NCBI GenBank assembly: GCA_902794535.1
Contig: CADBHQ010000009.1
Location: 1 to 64,000, forward strand
DNA length: 64,000 nt
Direction of reading: 5' to 3'
From: Fibrobacter succinogenes
GTDB taxonomy: Bacteria > Fibrobacterota > Fibrobacteria > Fibrobacterales > Fibrobacteraceae
Program-made: the position numbers and the translations under genes
The notes under the pieces: generated by a model
Told to the model about the DNA's origin: nothing
Database searches by the model: none
What the model saw: the letters and a program-made list of their open reading frames with translations, nothing else
Shown: positions 32,746 through 40,325 of the stretch, in pieces
Position numbering within the stretch: position 1 is the first letter of the stretch
Layout: every line of letters begins with the position of its first letter

Positions 32746-33633
32746 ATGGAAACCCTTGAAAAAGAAGCGGCTGTTGCCCTCGATTACCTGTCCCGCATCT
32801 CTAAGGAAGCGGAAAAGAAGTTTGATGAATTTTTGCCGCCCGTAGCCGACCGTCCGGAAAGGCTCCACGAGGCGATGCGTTATTCCATGTTTGCAGGCGG
32901 CAAGAGGCTCCGCCCGGCACTTGTGCGTGCTGCATTTGACATGTTCGGTGGCAAGGGCGAATCGGTAGATTACGCCATGAGCGCCCTCGAAATGCTCCAC
33001 ACCTTCTCGCTCATTCATGATGACCTGCCCTGCATCGACAACGATGACTTTAGGCGCGGTAAGCCCACAAGCCATAAGCAGTTCGGCGAAGCTACCGCTG
33101 TGATGGCAGGCGATGCTCTTTGCATTCTCGCTTTTGAATTGATGGGCAAGACCGGCAACGCGAAGGCAATTGAAGTCCTTGCTCACTTGCTTGGCACCTA
33201 TGGCATGATCGGTGGCGAAATGATCGACATCGAATGTGAAGGCAAGAAGGTCGACCTGGAAATTGTCGACTACATCCATTACCACAAGACGGCGGCCTTG
33301 ATTGAAGCCTCGCTGGAAGTGGGTGCCCGCCTTGCAAACGCAAGCGAAGACGACATCAAGATTATTCGCAATTACGGCCGTTCCATTGGCCTTGCGTTCC
33401 AGATTGTGGATGACATTCTGGATATTGTTTCTACGACCGAAGAACTGGGCAAGGATGCTGGTTCCGACATCGAAAAGGGTAAGGCGACATACCCGGCTCT
33501 CGTGGGTCTCGATAAGTCTCGCGAGCGTGCGCACGAACTGTACGAGGAATCGCTCAAGGCTCTGGATGGCCTGAAGTGCGACACCAAGATTCTGCGCTCC
33601 ATTGCCGCATTCATCATTACCAGGGTTAACTAA
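32746..33633 (+). CDS. ispA: Polyprenyl (farnesyl/geranylgeranyl) diphosphate synthase
   Basis: 295 residues; ATG 32746 gives the normal family N-terminus. Motifs: F-A-G-G-K-R-L-R-P-A-L, first Asp-rich motif L-I-H-D-D-L-P-C-I-D-N-D-D (the D-D-x-x-x-x-D form of short-chain bacterial synthases), G-K-P-T-S-H-K, and second Asp-rich F-Q-I-V-D-D-I-L-D. Condenses isopentenyl diphosphate onto allylic diphosphates to give C15-C20 chains. Its stop overlaps the dxs start (TAATG), so precursor and chain steps are coupled. Confidence 0.94.
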   Translation: METLEKEAAVALDYLSRISKEAEKKFDEFLPPVADRPERLHEAMRYSMFAGGKRLRPALVRAAFDMFGGKGESVDYAMSALEMLHTFSLIHDDLPCIDNDDFRRGKPTSHKQFGEATAVMAGDALCILAFELMGKTGNAKAIEVLAHLLGTYGMIGGEMIDIECEGKKVDLEIVDYIHYHKTAALIEASLEVGARLANASEDDIKIIRNYGRSIGLAFQIVDDILDIVSTTEELGKDAGSDIEKGKATYPALVGLDKSRERAHELYEESLKALDGLKCDTKILRSIAAFIITRVN

Positions 33634-35501
33634 TGGACCTTAAGAATATCAAGTCCCCCCAGGACATAAAGCATTGCTCTGTTGAGGAGCTTTACAACCT
33701 GGCGTCGCAGATCCGCGAGACCATCATTGGTCAAGTGGCTAAGCATGGCGGTCACCTGGCATCTAGCCTAGGTGTGGTGGAACTGACGCTCGCTCTCCAT
33801 TATGTGTTCAACGCTCCCGACGATAAGATTGTGTGGGACGTAGGGCACCAGGCTTATGTCCACAAGCTTTTGACGGGTCGTTTCGACCGTTTCGAAACGC
33901 TTCGCCAGCAGGGTGGCATTTCCGGATTCTTGAAGAGGAACGAAAGCGAATACGACTGCTATGGTGCAGGACACGCGACGACCTCTATTTCGGCAGCCCT
34001 CGGCTTTGCTGTTGCCCGTGACCATTTTAAGCGCAAGAACAGTGTGGTGGCTGTTATTGGTGATGGTTCCATGACGGGCGGTATGGCTTACGAAGCCATC
34101 AACAATGCAGGACTTTCGAAGCAGAACATGACCATCATCTTGAACGATAACAAGATGAGCATTGCTCCGAACGTGGGTAACTTCAGCAAGTACCTGAACC
34201 GCGTGATTTCGGACCCGGTCTACAACAAGATGCGTTCGGACTTGGATCGCTTGATGAAGCGTCTTCCGGGCATTTTGGGTTCTCGTTTCCGCGACTTGTT
34301 CTTGCAGGCTGAAAATGCCGCGAAGACGGTGGTGAAGCCGGGCCGATTCTTCGAAGATTTGGGCATTCGTTACTTTGGCCCGATCGACGGTCACGACATC
34401 AACGAACTCATTATGCTGTTGCAGCGCGTCAAGGAACAGCCGGGCCCGTGTCTGGTGCATATCTTGACCGAGAAGGGACGCGGGCTTGATGCTGCGGTAA
34501 AGAACCCGACCAAGTGGCACGGCATTGGACCTTTCGACCCCGAAAGTGGATTGCCGCTTTCTCCGGGAAAACCGAACCCGTCTTTGACGCATGTGTTCGG
34601 AAATACTTTGCTTGAACTCGCGAAGAAAGACAACCGCATTATCGGCATTACGGCTGCGATGCCTACCGGTTGCGGTATGGACATTGTGGCGCGTGAACTC
34701 CCTGACCGCGTGATTGACGTGGGCATTGCTGAAGAACATGCGCTTACCTTTGCCTCGGGCCTTGCCTGCGACGGCGTGGTTCCGGTGGTTGCGATTTATT
34801 CGAGCTTTATGCAGCGCGCCTATGACCAGATTATGCACGACATTGCCTTGCAGAACTTGCATGTGGTGATGGTGCTTGACCGTGCGGGCCTGGTCGGAGC
34901 CGATGGCCCGACTCACCATGGCGCGTTCGACTTGTCATTCTTGCGCACGGTGCCGGGTATTACCATCTTGGCGCCGAGCAACGAAAACGAACTGCGCGAC
35001 ATGGTGCGCGCGGCTATCGACATGAAGGGACCTGTCGCGATCCGATATCCGCGCGGGACCGCCCTTGAAGAACACCTGAAACCCGCTCCCGAAACCGTGG
35101 ACGTGAAGCTCCCGAAGGTTTTGGAAGAAGGCAAGGATATCTTGCTTTTGGGTGCAGGCTTCATGACCAACGAACTCAAGAAGACGGCTGCCGTTCTCCG
35201 CGAAAACGGAAAGAGCGCAACAGTCGTGGATGCTCGCATTATCAAGCCGCTGGATACCGAAGCATACCGCAAGCTCTTTGACGCCCACAAGGTGATTGTG
35301 ACGCTTGAAGACAATACGCTGGTAGGCGGTTTCGGTTCTGCCGTGGCTGAACTCATTGCTGATCTCGGTTACACTGACAAGCGCCTGTTGCGCTTTGGTC
35401 TGCCGGATCATTTTGTGGAACAGGGCGAAATTCCTGCCTTGTTCAAGCTTTTGAAAATTGACGGAGAATCCGTCGCCAAACAAATCATGGAAAAAGTATG
35501 A
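33633..35501 (+). CDS. dxs: 1-deoxy-D-xylulose-5-phosphate synthase
   Basis: 622 residues, family length. First enzyme of the MEP isoprenoid pathway: pyruvate plus glyceraldehyde-3-P, thiamine diphosphate-dependent. Visible motifs: W-D-V-G-H-Q-A-Y-V-H-K, G-A-G-H-A-T-T-S-I-S-A, the ThDP motif G-D-G-S-M-T-G-G-M-A-Y-E-A-I-N-N, the catalytic Glu region D-V-G-I-A-E-E-H-A, and D-R-A-G-L-V-G-A-D-G-P-T-H-H-G. Overlaps both neighbours by one and four bases. Confidence 0.97.
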   Translation: MDLKNIKSPQDIKHCSVEELYNLASQIRETIIGQVAKHGGHLASSLGVVELTLALHYVFNAPDDKIVWDVGHQAYVHKLLTGRFDRFETLRQQGGISGFLKRNESEYDCYGAGHATTSISAALGFAVARDHFKRKNSVVAVIGDGSMTGGMAYEAINNAGLSKQNMTIILNDNKMSIAPNVGNFSKYLNRVISDPVYNKMRSDLDRLMKRLPGILGSRFRDLFLQAENAAKTVVKPGRFFEDLGIRYFGPIDGHDINELIMLLQRVKEQPGPCLVHILTEKGRGLDAAVKNPTKWHGIGPFDPESGLPLSPGKPNPSLTHVFGNTLLELAKKDNRIIGITAAMPTGCGMDIVARELPDRVIDVGIAEEHALTFASGLACDGVVPVVAIYSSFMQRAYDQIMHDIALQNLHVVMVLDRAGLVGADGPTHHGAFDLSFLRTVPGITILAPSNENELRDMVRAAIDMKGPVAIRYPRGTALEEHLKPAPETVDVKLPKVLEEGKDILLLGAGFMTNELKKTAAVLRENGKSATVVDARIIKPLDTEAYRKLFDAHKVIVTLEDNTLVGGFGSAVAELIADLGYTDKRLLRFGLPDHFVEQGEIPALFKLLKIDGESVAKQIMEKV

Positions 35502-36724
35502 GCGAAGAAAATAAAAACCGCACCGTAAAGATGACTCTGGACCGTAAGTTCGGAGTGAGCGAAAAGCCTGAACGTCGTCCGCGCCGTGACGATGACCGCG
35601 ATGAACGCGGTGGCCGTTCTTTCGACGATCGCAGGGGCGACCGTGGAGACCGCAAGTTTGGCGACAAGAAGTTTGGTGACCGCGAAGGCCGCTTTGACCG
35701 TGAACGCCGTCCGCGTCGCGACGGTGATGACCGTGGCTCCTTTGGTCGCCGCGAAGGTCGCCGTCCGTTCGGTGACAAGGGTCGCTTTGGTGGCGACCGT
35801 CGCCCGCGCCGCGACTTTGCCTCTGCAGGTGCTCCGATTTACCGCCAGCGTCCTGAAGAACAGAAGGAAGAAGTAGAAGAAGTATTGGACGAAGCCGCAC
35901 TCGAAGCCCGCGTGGCTCAGGCAGAAGCTTCTGAAGATTCCAACTTCAATCCGCCTTGGTTCAAGAAGCTCCTCGCCCTTACGACTGAAAAGGGTCGCGA
36001 ACGCGAAGGCCGTTTCCTCGGCGAAGGCGTGCATGTGGTGCAGGAACTCGTGTCTCACCATCGCGAACTCGTGATTGGTGTGTACATGACCGAAGGCTTT
36101 AATGACGAAGCTTTGATCGAACAGATCAACGAAGCCGAAATCAAGCTGAACATTCTCACCGAAGACCAGATGAAGAAGATTTCTTCGACGGTGACGACGC
36201 AGGGCATTGTTGCCGTAGCTCGCATTGCAAGCAAGAAGCCGGTGTACGAATCTAGCCGCAGCGTGATTACGCTTGTGGACGCCGTGCAGGATCCGGGTAA
36301 CCTCGGTACGCTTTTCCGCACGAGCCTTGGCTTTGGTTCTGACGGCATGATTCTTGGCCGCGGTACCGTGAGCCCGTTCAACCCGAAGGTTGTGCGCGGT
36401 TCCTCGGGAACGTTCCTCCGCGTGCCTTTCGAATTCGACGTGGATCTCGTTGACCAGATTAATTTTCTCCGTAGCAAGGGTTACACCATTATCGCTACCG
36501 ATTTGCATGCTAAGCAGTCCCTGCGCCAGATTCCGCAGAACAAGCTTCGCAAGATGGCATTCCTCGTGGGTAACGAAGGTGCGGGCACCAACCCGTACTT
36601 CATTGAACTCGCCGACGAAACGGTGAAGATTCCGATGAGCAGCGAACTCGAATCCCTGAACGTCGCTGTCGCTCACGGTATCCTTAGCTACGAAGCCGCC
36701 CAGATTCAAGAGGACCTTAAGTAA
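35498..36724 (+). CDS. SpoU/TrmH-family RNA 2'-O-methyltransferase with Arg/Asp/Gly-rich N-terminal extension
   Basis: 408 residues; the family core is about 250. Residues 1-110 are disordered-looking, dominated by R, D, G and F (R-R-D-D-D-R-D-E-R-G-G-R-S-F-like repeats), then an acidic linker (E-E-Q-K-E-E-V-E-E-V). The substrate-binding and SPOUT domains follow: L-V-D-A-V-Q-D-P-G-N-L-G-T-L-F-R-T, L-V-G-N-E-G-A-G, I-P-M-S-S-E-L-E-S-L-N-V-A-V-A. Methylates ribose in rRNA or tRNA using S-adenosylmethionine. The extension resembles RGG-type RNA-binding tails. Start overlaps the dxs stop (ATGA). Confidence 0.92.
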   Translation: MSEENKNRTVKMTLDRKFGVSEKPERRPRRDDDRDERGGRSFDDRRGDRGDRKFGDKKFGDREGRFDRERRPRRDGDDRGSFGRREGRRPFGDKGRFGGDRRPRRDFASAGAPIYRQRPEEQKEEVEEVLDEAALEARVAQAEASEDSNFNPPWFKKLLALTTEKGREREGRFLGEGVHVVQELVSHHRELVIGVYMTEGFNDEALIEQINEAEIKLNILTEDQMKKISSTVTTQGIVAVARIASKKPVYESSRSVITLVDAVQDPGNLGTLFRTSLGFGSDGMILGRGTVSPFNPKVVRGSSGTFLRVPFEFDVDLVDQINFLRSKGYTIIATDLHAKQSLRQIPQNKLRKMAFLVGNEGAGTNPYFIELADETVKIPMSSELESLNVAVAHGILSYEAAQIQEDLK

Positions 36725-37617
36725 TGAACTTTCAGGCTCGCTTAGAAGAACGTATCGCCAAGTGCGGTAACCCCATTTGCCTCGGCATGGATCCGGTCAT
36801 GAAGTTAATCGACCCGTGCTGCCCCGAAGGTTCCGCCGAAGACAAGATCAAGCGTTTCTATTCTGAAATTTTGGAATGCTGCCTCAAGCGTAACGTGACG
36901 CCCGCCGTAGTGAAGCCGAACAGTGCTTACTACGAATGCGTGAGCGTGCAGGCCATGCTCGTACTGCAGCAGTTGATTGCCGACTACCGTAGTGCTGGCA
37001 TTCCCGTGATTCTGGATGCCAAGCGCGGTGACATCGGTAAGTCGAGTGCAGCTTACGCAACCGCCGCTTACGATGTGTACAAGGCTGATGCCGTGACGGT
37101 TTCTCCTTGGATGGGTGCCGATTCTGTGGGCCCGTTCATTCGCGAAAATTCTGAAAACGGTGCGTACGTTTTGCTCCGCACGAGCAACAAGGGTGCCCAC
37201 GACTTCCAGGATTTGCCGGTTGTCCGTGGCGATGACCCGCGCGATGTTGCCGAAGCCTTCTATTCCGTAGCTGACAAGATTATGGAATGGGACGCTAACC
37301 TCGGTTACCTCGGTGCCGTTGTCGGTGCAACTCACCCTGAAGAACTCGAAAAGATTACCGCTTACACGGTTGCTCACAAGCACGAAATTCCGTTCCTGAT
37401 TCCGGGCGTGTCTATTCCTGGTGTTCCGGGCGGTCAGGGCGGTGACGCAAAGACCGTGCTTACGGCTATCGCCAATGGCGGTGGCAAGCGCAAGTTCCAC
37501 GTGCTCAACAGCTCAAGCGGTTTGAACTTTGCTTACCAGCGCAGCGGTCATCCTGAAAACTTCGCAAGCGATTGCGTAGACGCTCTCGAAAAACTCGCAG
37601 AGGCCTGCCAGATTTAA
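36724..37617 (+). CDS. pyrF: Orotidine 5'-phosphate decarboxylase, type 2
   Basis: 297 residues, matching the longer type 2 enzymes. Last step of UMP synthesis. Motifs: I-C-L-G-M-D-P near the start, A-V-V-K-P-N-S-A-Y-Y-E, the catalytic V-I-L-D-A-K-R-G-D-I-G, T-V-S-P-W-M-G, Y-V-L-L-R-T-S-N-K-G-A, and I-P-G-V...G-Q-G-G-D. Overlaps the methyltransferase stop by one base (TAATG); the next gene starts two bases after its stop. Confidence 0.97.
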   Translation: MNFQARLEERIAKCGNPICLGMDPVMKLIDPCCPEGSAEDKIKRFYSEILECCLKRNVTPAVVKPNSAYYECVSVQAMLVLQQLIADYRSAGIPVILDAKRGDIGKSSAAYATAAYDVYKADAVTVSPWMGADSVGPFIRENSENGAYVLLRTSNKGAHDFQDLPVVRGDDPRDVAEAFYSVADKIMEWDANLGYLGAVVGATHPEELEKITAYTVAHKHEIPFLIPGVSIPGVPGGQGGDAKTVLTAIANGGGKRKFHVLNSSSGLNFAYQRSGHPENFASDCVDALEKLAEACQI

Positions 37618-37619
37618 GT

Positions 37620-38513
37620 ATGCGTTTTCTTGCAGCCATCATCGTTGCTATCGCGATTGTCGCAGCGGCTTTCCATTTCGCAAAGCCGCTTCCCGGTACG
37701 AACTTCGACGAGTCGTTCTTGCCGAAGGCATCGACGGTGCATTATGTGGCTGCAGGGCATGACGCATCGGTGGCTGGACTCTTCTGGATCAAGGGCTTGA
37801 CTGAACTTGGCGAAAGCTACTTGACGGGTAGGGAATATGCCTACCTCGGTCACGTGGCCGAACTTTCTACCAGTCTCGATTCCTTGTTCTATACGCCGTA
37901 TTACTTTGTCGGTGGTGTGACTCCGGTTGATGCTCCCGACACGTCTGATTTCTCGGTGCTGCGTCGCGCAAGCCGCGTTTACCCCGAGAATTGGCGCCTG
38001 TCGCTTTACTATGCGCTTCGCCTGGCTCGCGGACCCTACCCGAACAAGACTGAAGCCGCTAACGTAATGCGCAAGTATTTCGATAGCCCGGATACGACCA
38101 TTCCCGATCACATTCGCACGATTTACCGCAGTTTCGAACTGGATTCGATGCAGACGGAAATGGCGCTTGAAACCATCTTGAACGATGTGATGCAGCCGCG
38201 CTTCAAGAAGTTCCGCAAGAGCTTCTACACAAAGATTACCAAGTTGCTTGGTTACAAACTCTTTGGCGAAGATCTAGAGAAGAACGAAGATTACCAGAAA
38301 ATCAAAGCACTCGTCGATGGCATGGCTGATGGCAAAATTCATCCGGCTGTAGTCTATCGTGAACTGCTTGCCATGAAAAAGCTTCAAGACGAAAAGCTTG
38401 CAGAAGAAGCTAAAGCGAAAGAAGCCGCAGCGGATTCTACGGTGGTAACGGACTCAACAGCGGTCATCGATACAACGGCTGCAGTCTCGGTTGATACGAC
38501 TGCTGCGAAATAA
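37620..38513 (+). CDS. Membrane-anchored or exported protein of unknown function
   Basis: 297 residues. ATG 37620 is two bases after the pyrF stop and opens a hydrophobic leader (F-L-A-A-I-I-V-A-I-A-I-V-A-A-A-F). The body is mainly helical with TPR-like aromatic spacing (Y-A-Y-L-G-H-V-A-E-L-S, Y-P-E-N-W-R-L-S-L-Y-Y-A-L-R-L-A-R-G). The last 40 residues are low complexity (A, D, T, V, S). No family recognised. Last gene of the operon. Confidence 0.8.
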   Translation: MRFLAAIIVAIAIVAAAFHFAKPLPGTNFDESFLPKASTVHYVAAGHDASVAGLFWIKGLTELGESYLTGREYAYLGHVAELSTSLDSLFYTPYYFVGGVTPVDAPDTSDFSVLRRASRVYPENWRLSLYYALRLARGPYPNKTEAANVMRKYFDSPDTTIPDHIRTIYRSFELDSMQTEMALETILNDVMQPRFKKFRKSFYTKITKLLGYKLFGEDLEKNEDYQKIKALVDGMADGKIHPAVVYRELLAMKKLQDEKLAEEAKAKEAAADSTVVTDSTAVIDTTAAVSVDTTAAK

Positions 38514-38539
38514 ATAAAGCTATAGATAGATTTTAAATG

Positions 38540-38564
38540 CAGGGCGTAATACCCTGTTTTTTTT
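38540..38564 (+). terminator. Rho-independent terminator of the ispA-pyrF operon
   Basis: CAGGG (38540-38544) with CCCTG (38552-38556), 7-base loop and eight T. It marks the left edge of the AT-rich island. Confidence 0.85.
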
Positions 38565-38664
38565 GTTTGATTACTTTTTTGTTGGCTTTTGAATGTATGG
38601 ATAATTGAAAACTTATTTTATTATGATTTTTTGTAACAATGTAACATTTTTGTATAGAATAAAA

Positions 38665-38672
38665 TATATTTG
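38665..38672 (+). promoter_or_regulatory. TATATTTG box upstream of the YobI-like operon
   Basis: Exact TATATTTG 30 bases before the ATG at 38703. In AT-rich DNA chance matches are more likely, so support is weaker than for the other copies. Confidence 0.35.
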
Positions 38673-38702
38673 GCAACGCGATGTTTTATTGTTTGAACTT
38701 TT

Positions 38703-40325
38703 ATGAATTCTTATAGTTTGCTGCAAATTGTAAAAGATGTGCTGATTCATCTTTCATGCATAATGGATTTTGTCATATTATTGAATCTTGCAAAGATGTA
38801 TGTCTCTGAAAGAAAATTTTGGAAAAAAGCAATGGAAAAATTAAAAAGTATAATGAAAACTGTTGGAGAAACTATTAAAACGACAATCATGTTTGTTTTG
38901 GGAAAAAAAAGTTCTAAAAATAAAAATCCCTTGGATGGCTATTATGAGTTGTCTCCTATAGATTATATTGACGAAAATACAAAAGAAGAATATGAAAATG
39001 AAGCTTTTTTGGCATTAGATTTTGCTCTATCAAAAAATAAAAAAAGGATTCTTAATATAGCTATAGCTGGACCTTATGGATCTGGAAAAAGTTCGATATG
39101 GGAATCTTATAAGAAAAAAAGAATGAAACAAAAAAAATTCCCGATTTGTTCAGATGAATTATTGGAAATATCGCTGGCTAAGTTCACTGAATTGAATGAA
39201 GGAAATACAAATGGTAATGATGAAAATGATCGAAACGTTGTTCAGGTGAATCAAATAAATCACCCTGATAGTATAGATGACAAAGATAAAGATGAATTTG
39301 ATCTAGAAAGAGGAATATTACAACAGATTATTTTTAATGTCGAATCAGCTAATATTCCAAAATCAAAAATTCAAAAGCTTGTTGATTATTCTAATTGGCT
39401 TTATTTTGGATTAGGGTTATTGTTTATATGTATTTATGGTTGCAAAATTAAAGATTATGTTGATTTCATTGCTGAGTATATAAAAGCGTTGATTAAATGG
39501 GGTACTTTTTTTGGAAAAACAATAAATATACCCTTTGCTGCAGAGGAAATCTTTTGGTCGTTTTTATTCATTGTTTTACCAACAATTGTATATATCATGA
39601 TTGTGATATGTATTTTCTCATTTCTTAGACGTATGCCTTCATTGTGTTTGTCAGAGATTTCTTTCAAAGGCTTGAATGTTAATTTTGACGAACGAAAAGG
39701 ATCTTTAATAAATCAAAATATTACAGAACTGATTTATTTTTTTGAACAAACAGGAAAAAAAATAGTTGTATTTGAAGATATAGACCGAAATAAATCAAAT
39801 ACGATTTTTGCAAAGTTAAGAGAATTAAATCGTATTTTAAATCACTGTCCTAAATTACTGAATAAAATAAAGTTTATTTACATGGTTCGAGATGATATTT
39901 TGCCTCAATATGAAAGAACGAAATTTTTTGATTTTATTGTACCGGTTGTACCTGTGTTAAACGGTGATAATGCTGCCGATTGTATAAAAAAGATGTTTGT
40001 AAGAGATGAGAAGATTCAAAATGATGAAAGGCCATATTTGACCCCTGCTTATCTAAAAAAAATAGGAAGATTCTTGGACGATATGCGTTTGGTGAAAAAT
40101 TGTTTTAATGAATTTAAGATTTATAAAAAGAAGAATATAGAGTATCTAGGGGAAGTGGGTGATGAAAAAATGTTTTCTTTAATTCTCTACAAAAATTTAT
40201 ACCCGAAGGATTTTCAGAACCTCTTAAAGCAAAAAGGTGTTCTTTATTATTGCTTAAATGAAGCTGTGAAGAAATTTGAGAAATCGAATAAAAATTCTGA
40301 AAAAGAAGGAGAACAGAATGTCTGA
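38703..40325 (+). CDS. YobI-like membrane-anchored P-loop NTPase
   Basis: 540 residues, AT-rich. A hydrophobic N-terminal segment (about 7-30) is followed by L-S-P-I-D-Y-I and the P-loop A-G-P-Y-G-S-G-K-S-S (Lys129). An E-R-G-I-L-Q-Q-I-I-F helix comes next, then two membrane helices (about 232-249 and 279-308) splitting the NTPase fold. Walker B is V-V-F-E-D-I-D-R (355-362), followed by I-F-A-K-L-R-E-L-N-R-I-L-N and a sensor-like Y-M-V-R-D-D. This order matches the YobI-like P-loop NTPase family (Bacillus YobI), related to KAP/STAND-type ATPases of conflict systems. The start is uncertain: no ribosome site precedes 38703. Overlaps the next gene by 8 bases. Function inferred only from family and context. 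Confidence 0.85.
   Translation: MNSYSLLQIVKDVLIHLSCIMDFVILLNLAKMYVSERKFWKKAMEKLKSIMKTVGETIKTTIMFVLGKKSSKNKNPLDGYYELSPIDYIDENTKEEYENEAFLALDFALSKNKKRILNIAIAGPYGSGKSSIWESYKKKRMKQKKFPICSDELLEISLAKFTELNEGNTNGNDENDRNVVQVNQINHPDSIDDKDKDEFDLERGILQQIIFNVESANIPKSKIQKLVDYSNWLYFGLGLLFICIYGCKIKDYVDFIAEYIKALIKWGTFFGKTINIPFAAEEIFWSFLFIVLPTIVYIMIVICIFSFLRRMPSLCLSEISFKGLNVNFDERKGSLINQNITELIYFFEQTGKKIVVFEDIDRNKSNTIFAKLRELNRILNHCPKLLNKIKFIYMVRDDILPQYERTKFFDFIVPVVPVLNGDNAADCIKKMFVRDEKIQNDERPYLTPAYLKKIGRFLDDMRLVKNCFNEFKIYKKKNIEYLGEVGDEKMFSLILYKNLYPKDFQNLLKQKGVLYYCLNEAVKKFEKSNKNSEKEGEQNV

Noticed and set aside
38681..38716. Earlier start codon (ATG 38681) for the YobI-like gene
   Set aside because: It is in another frame and meets a stop after about 11 codons.
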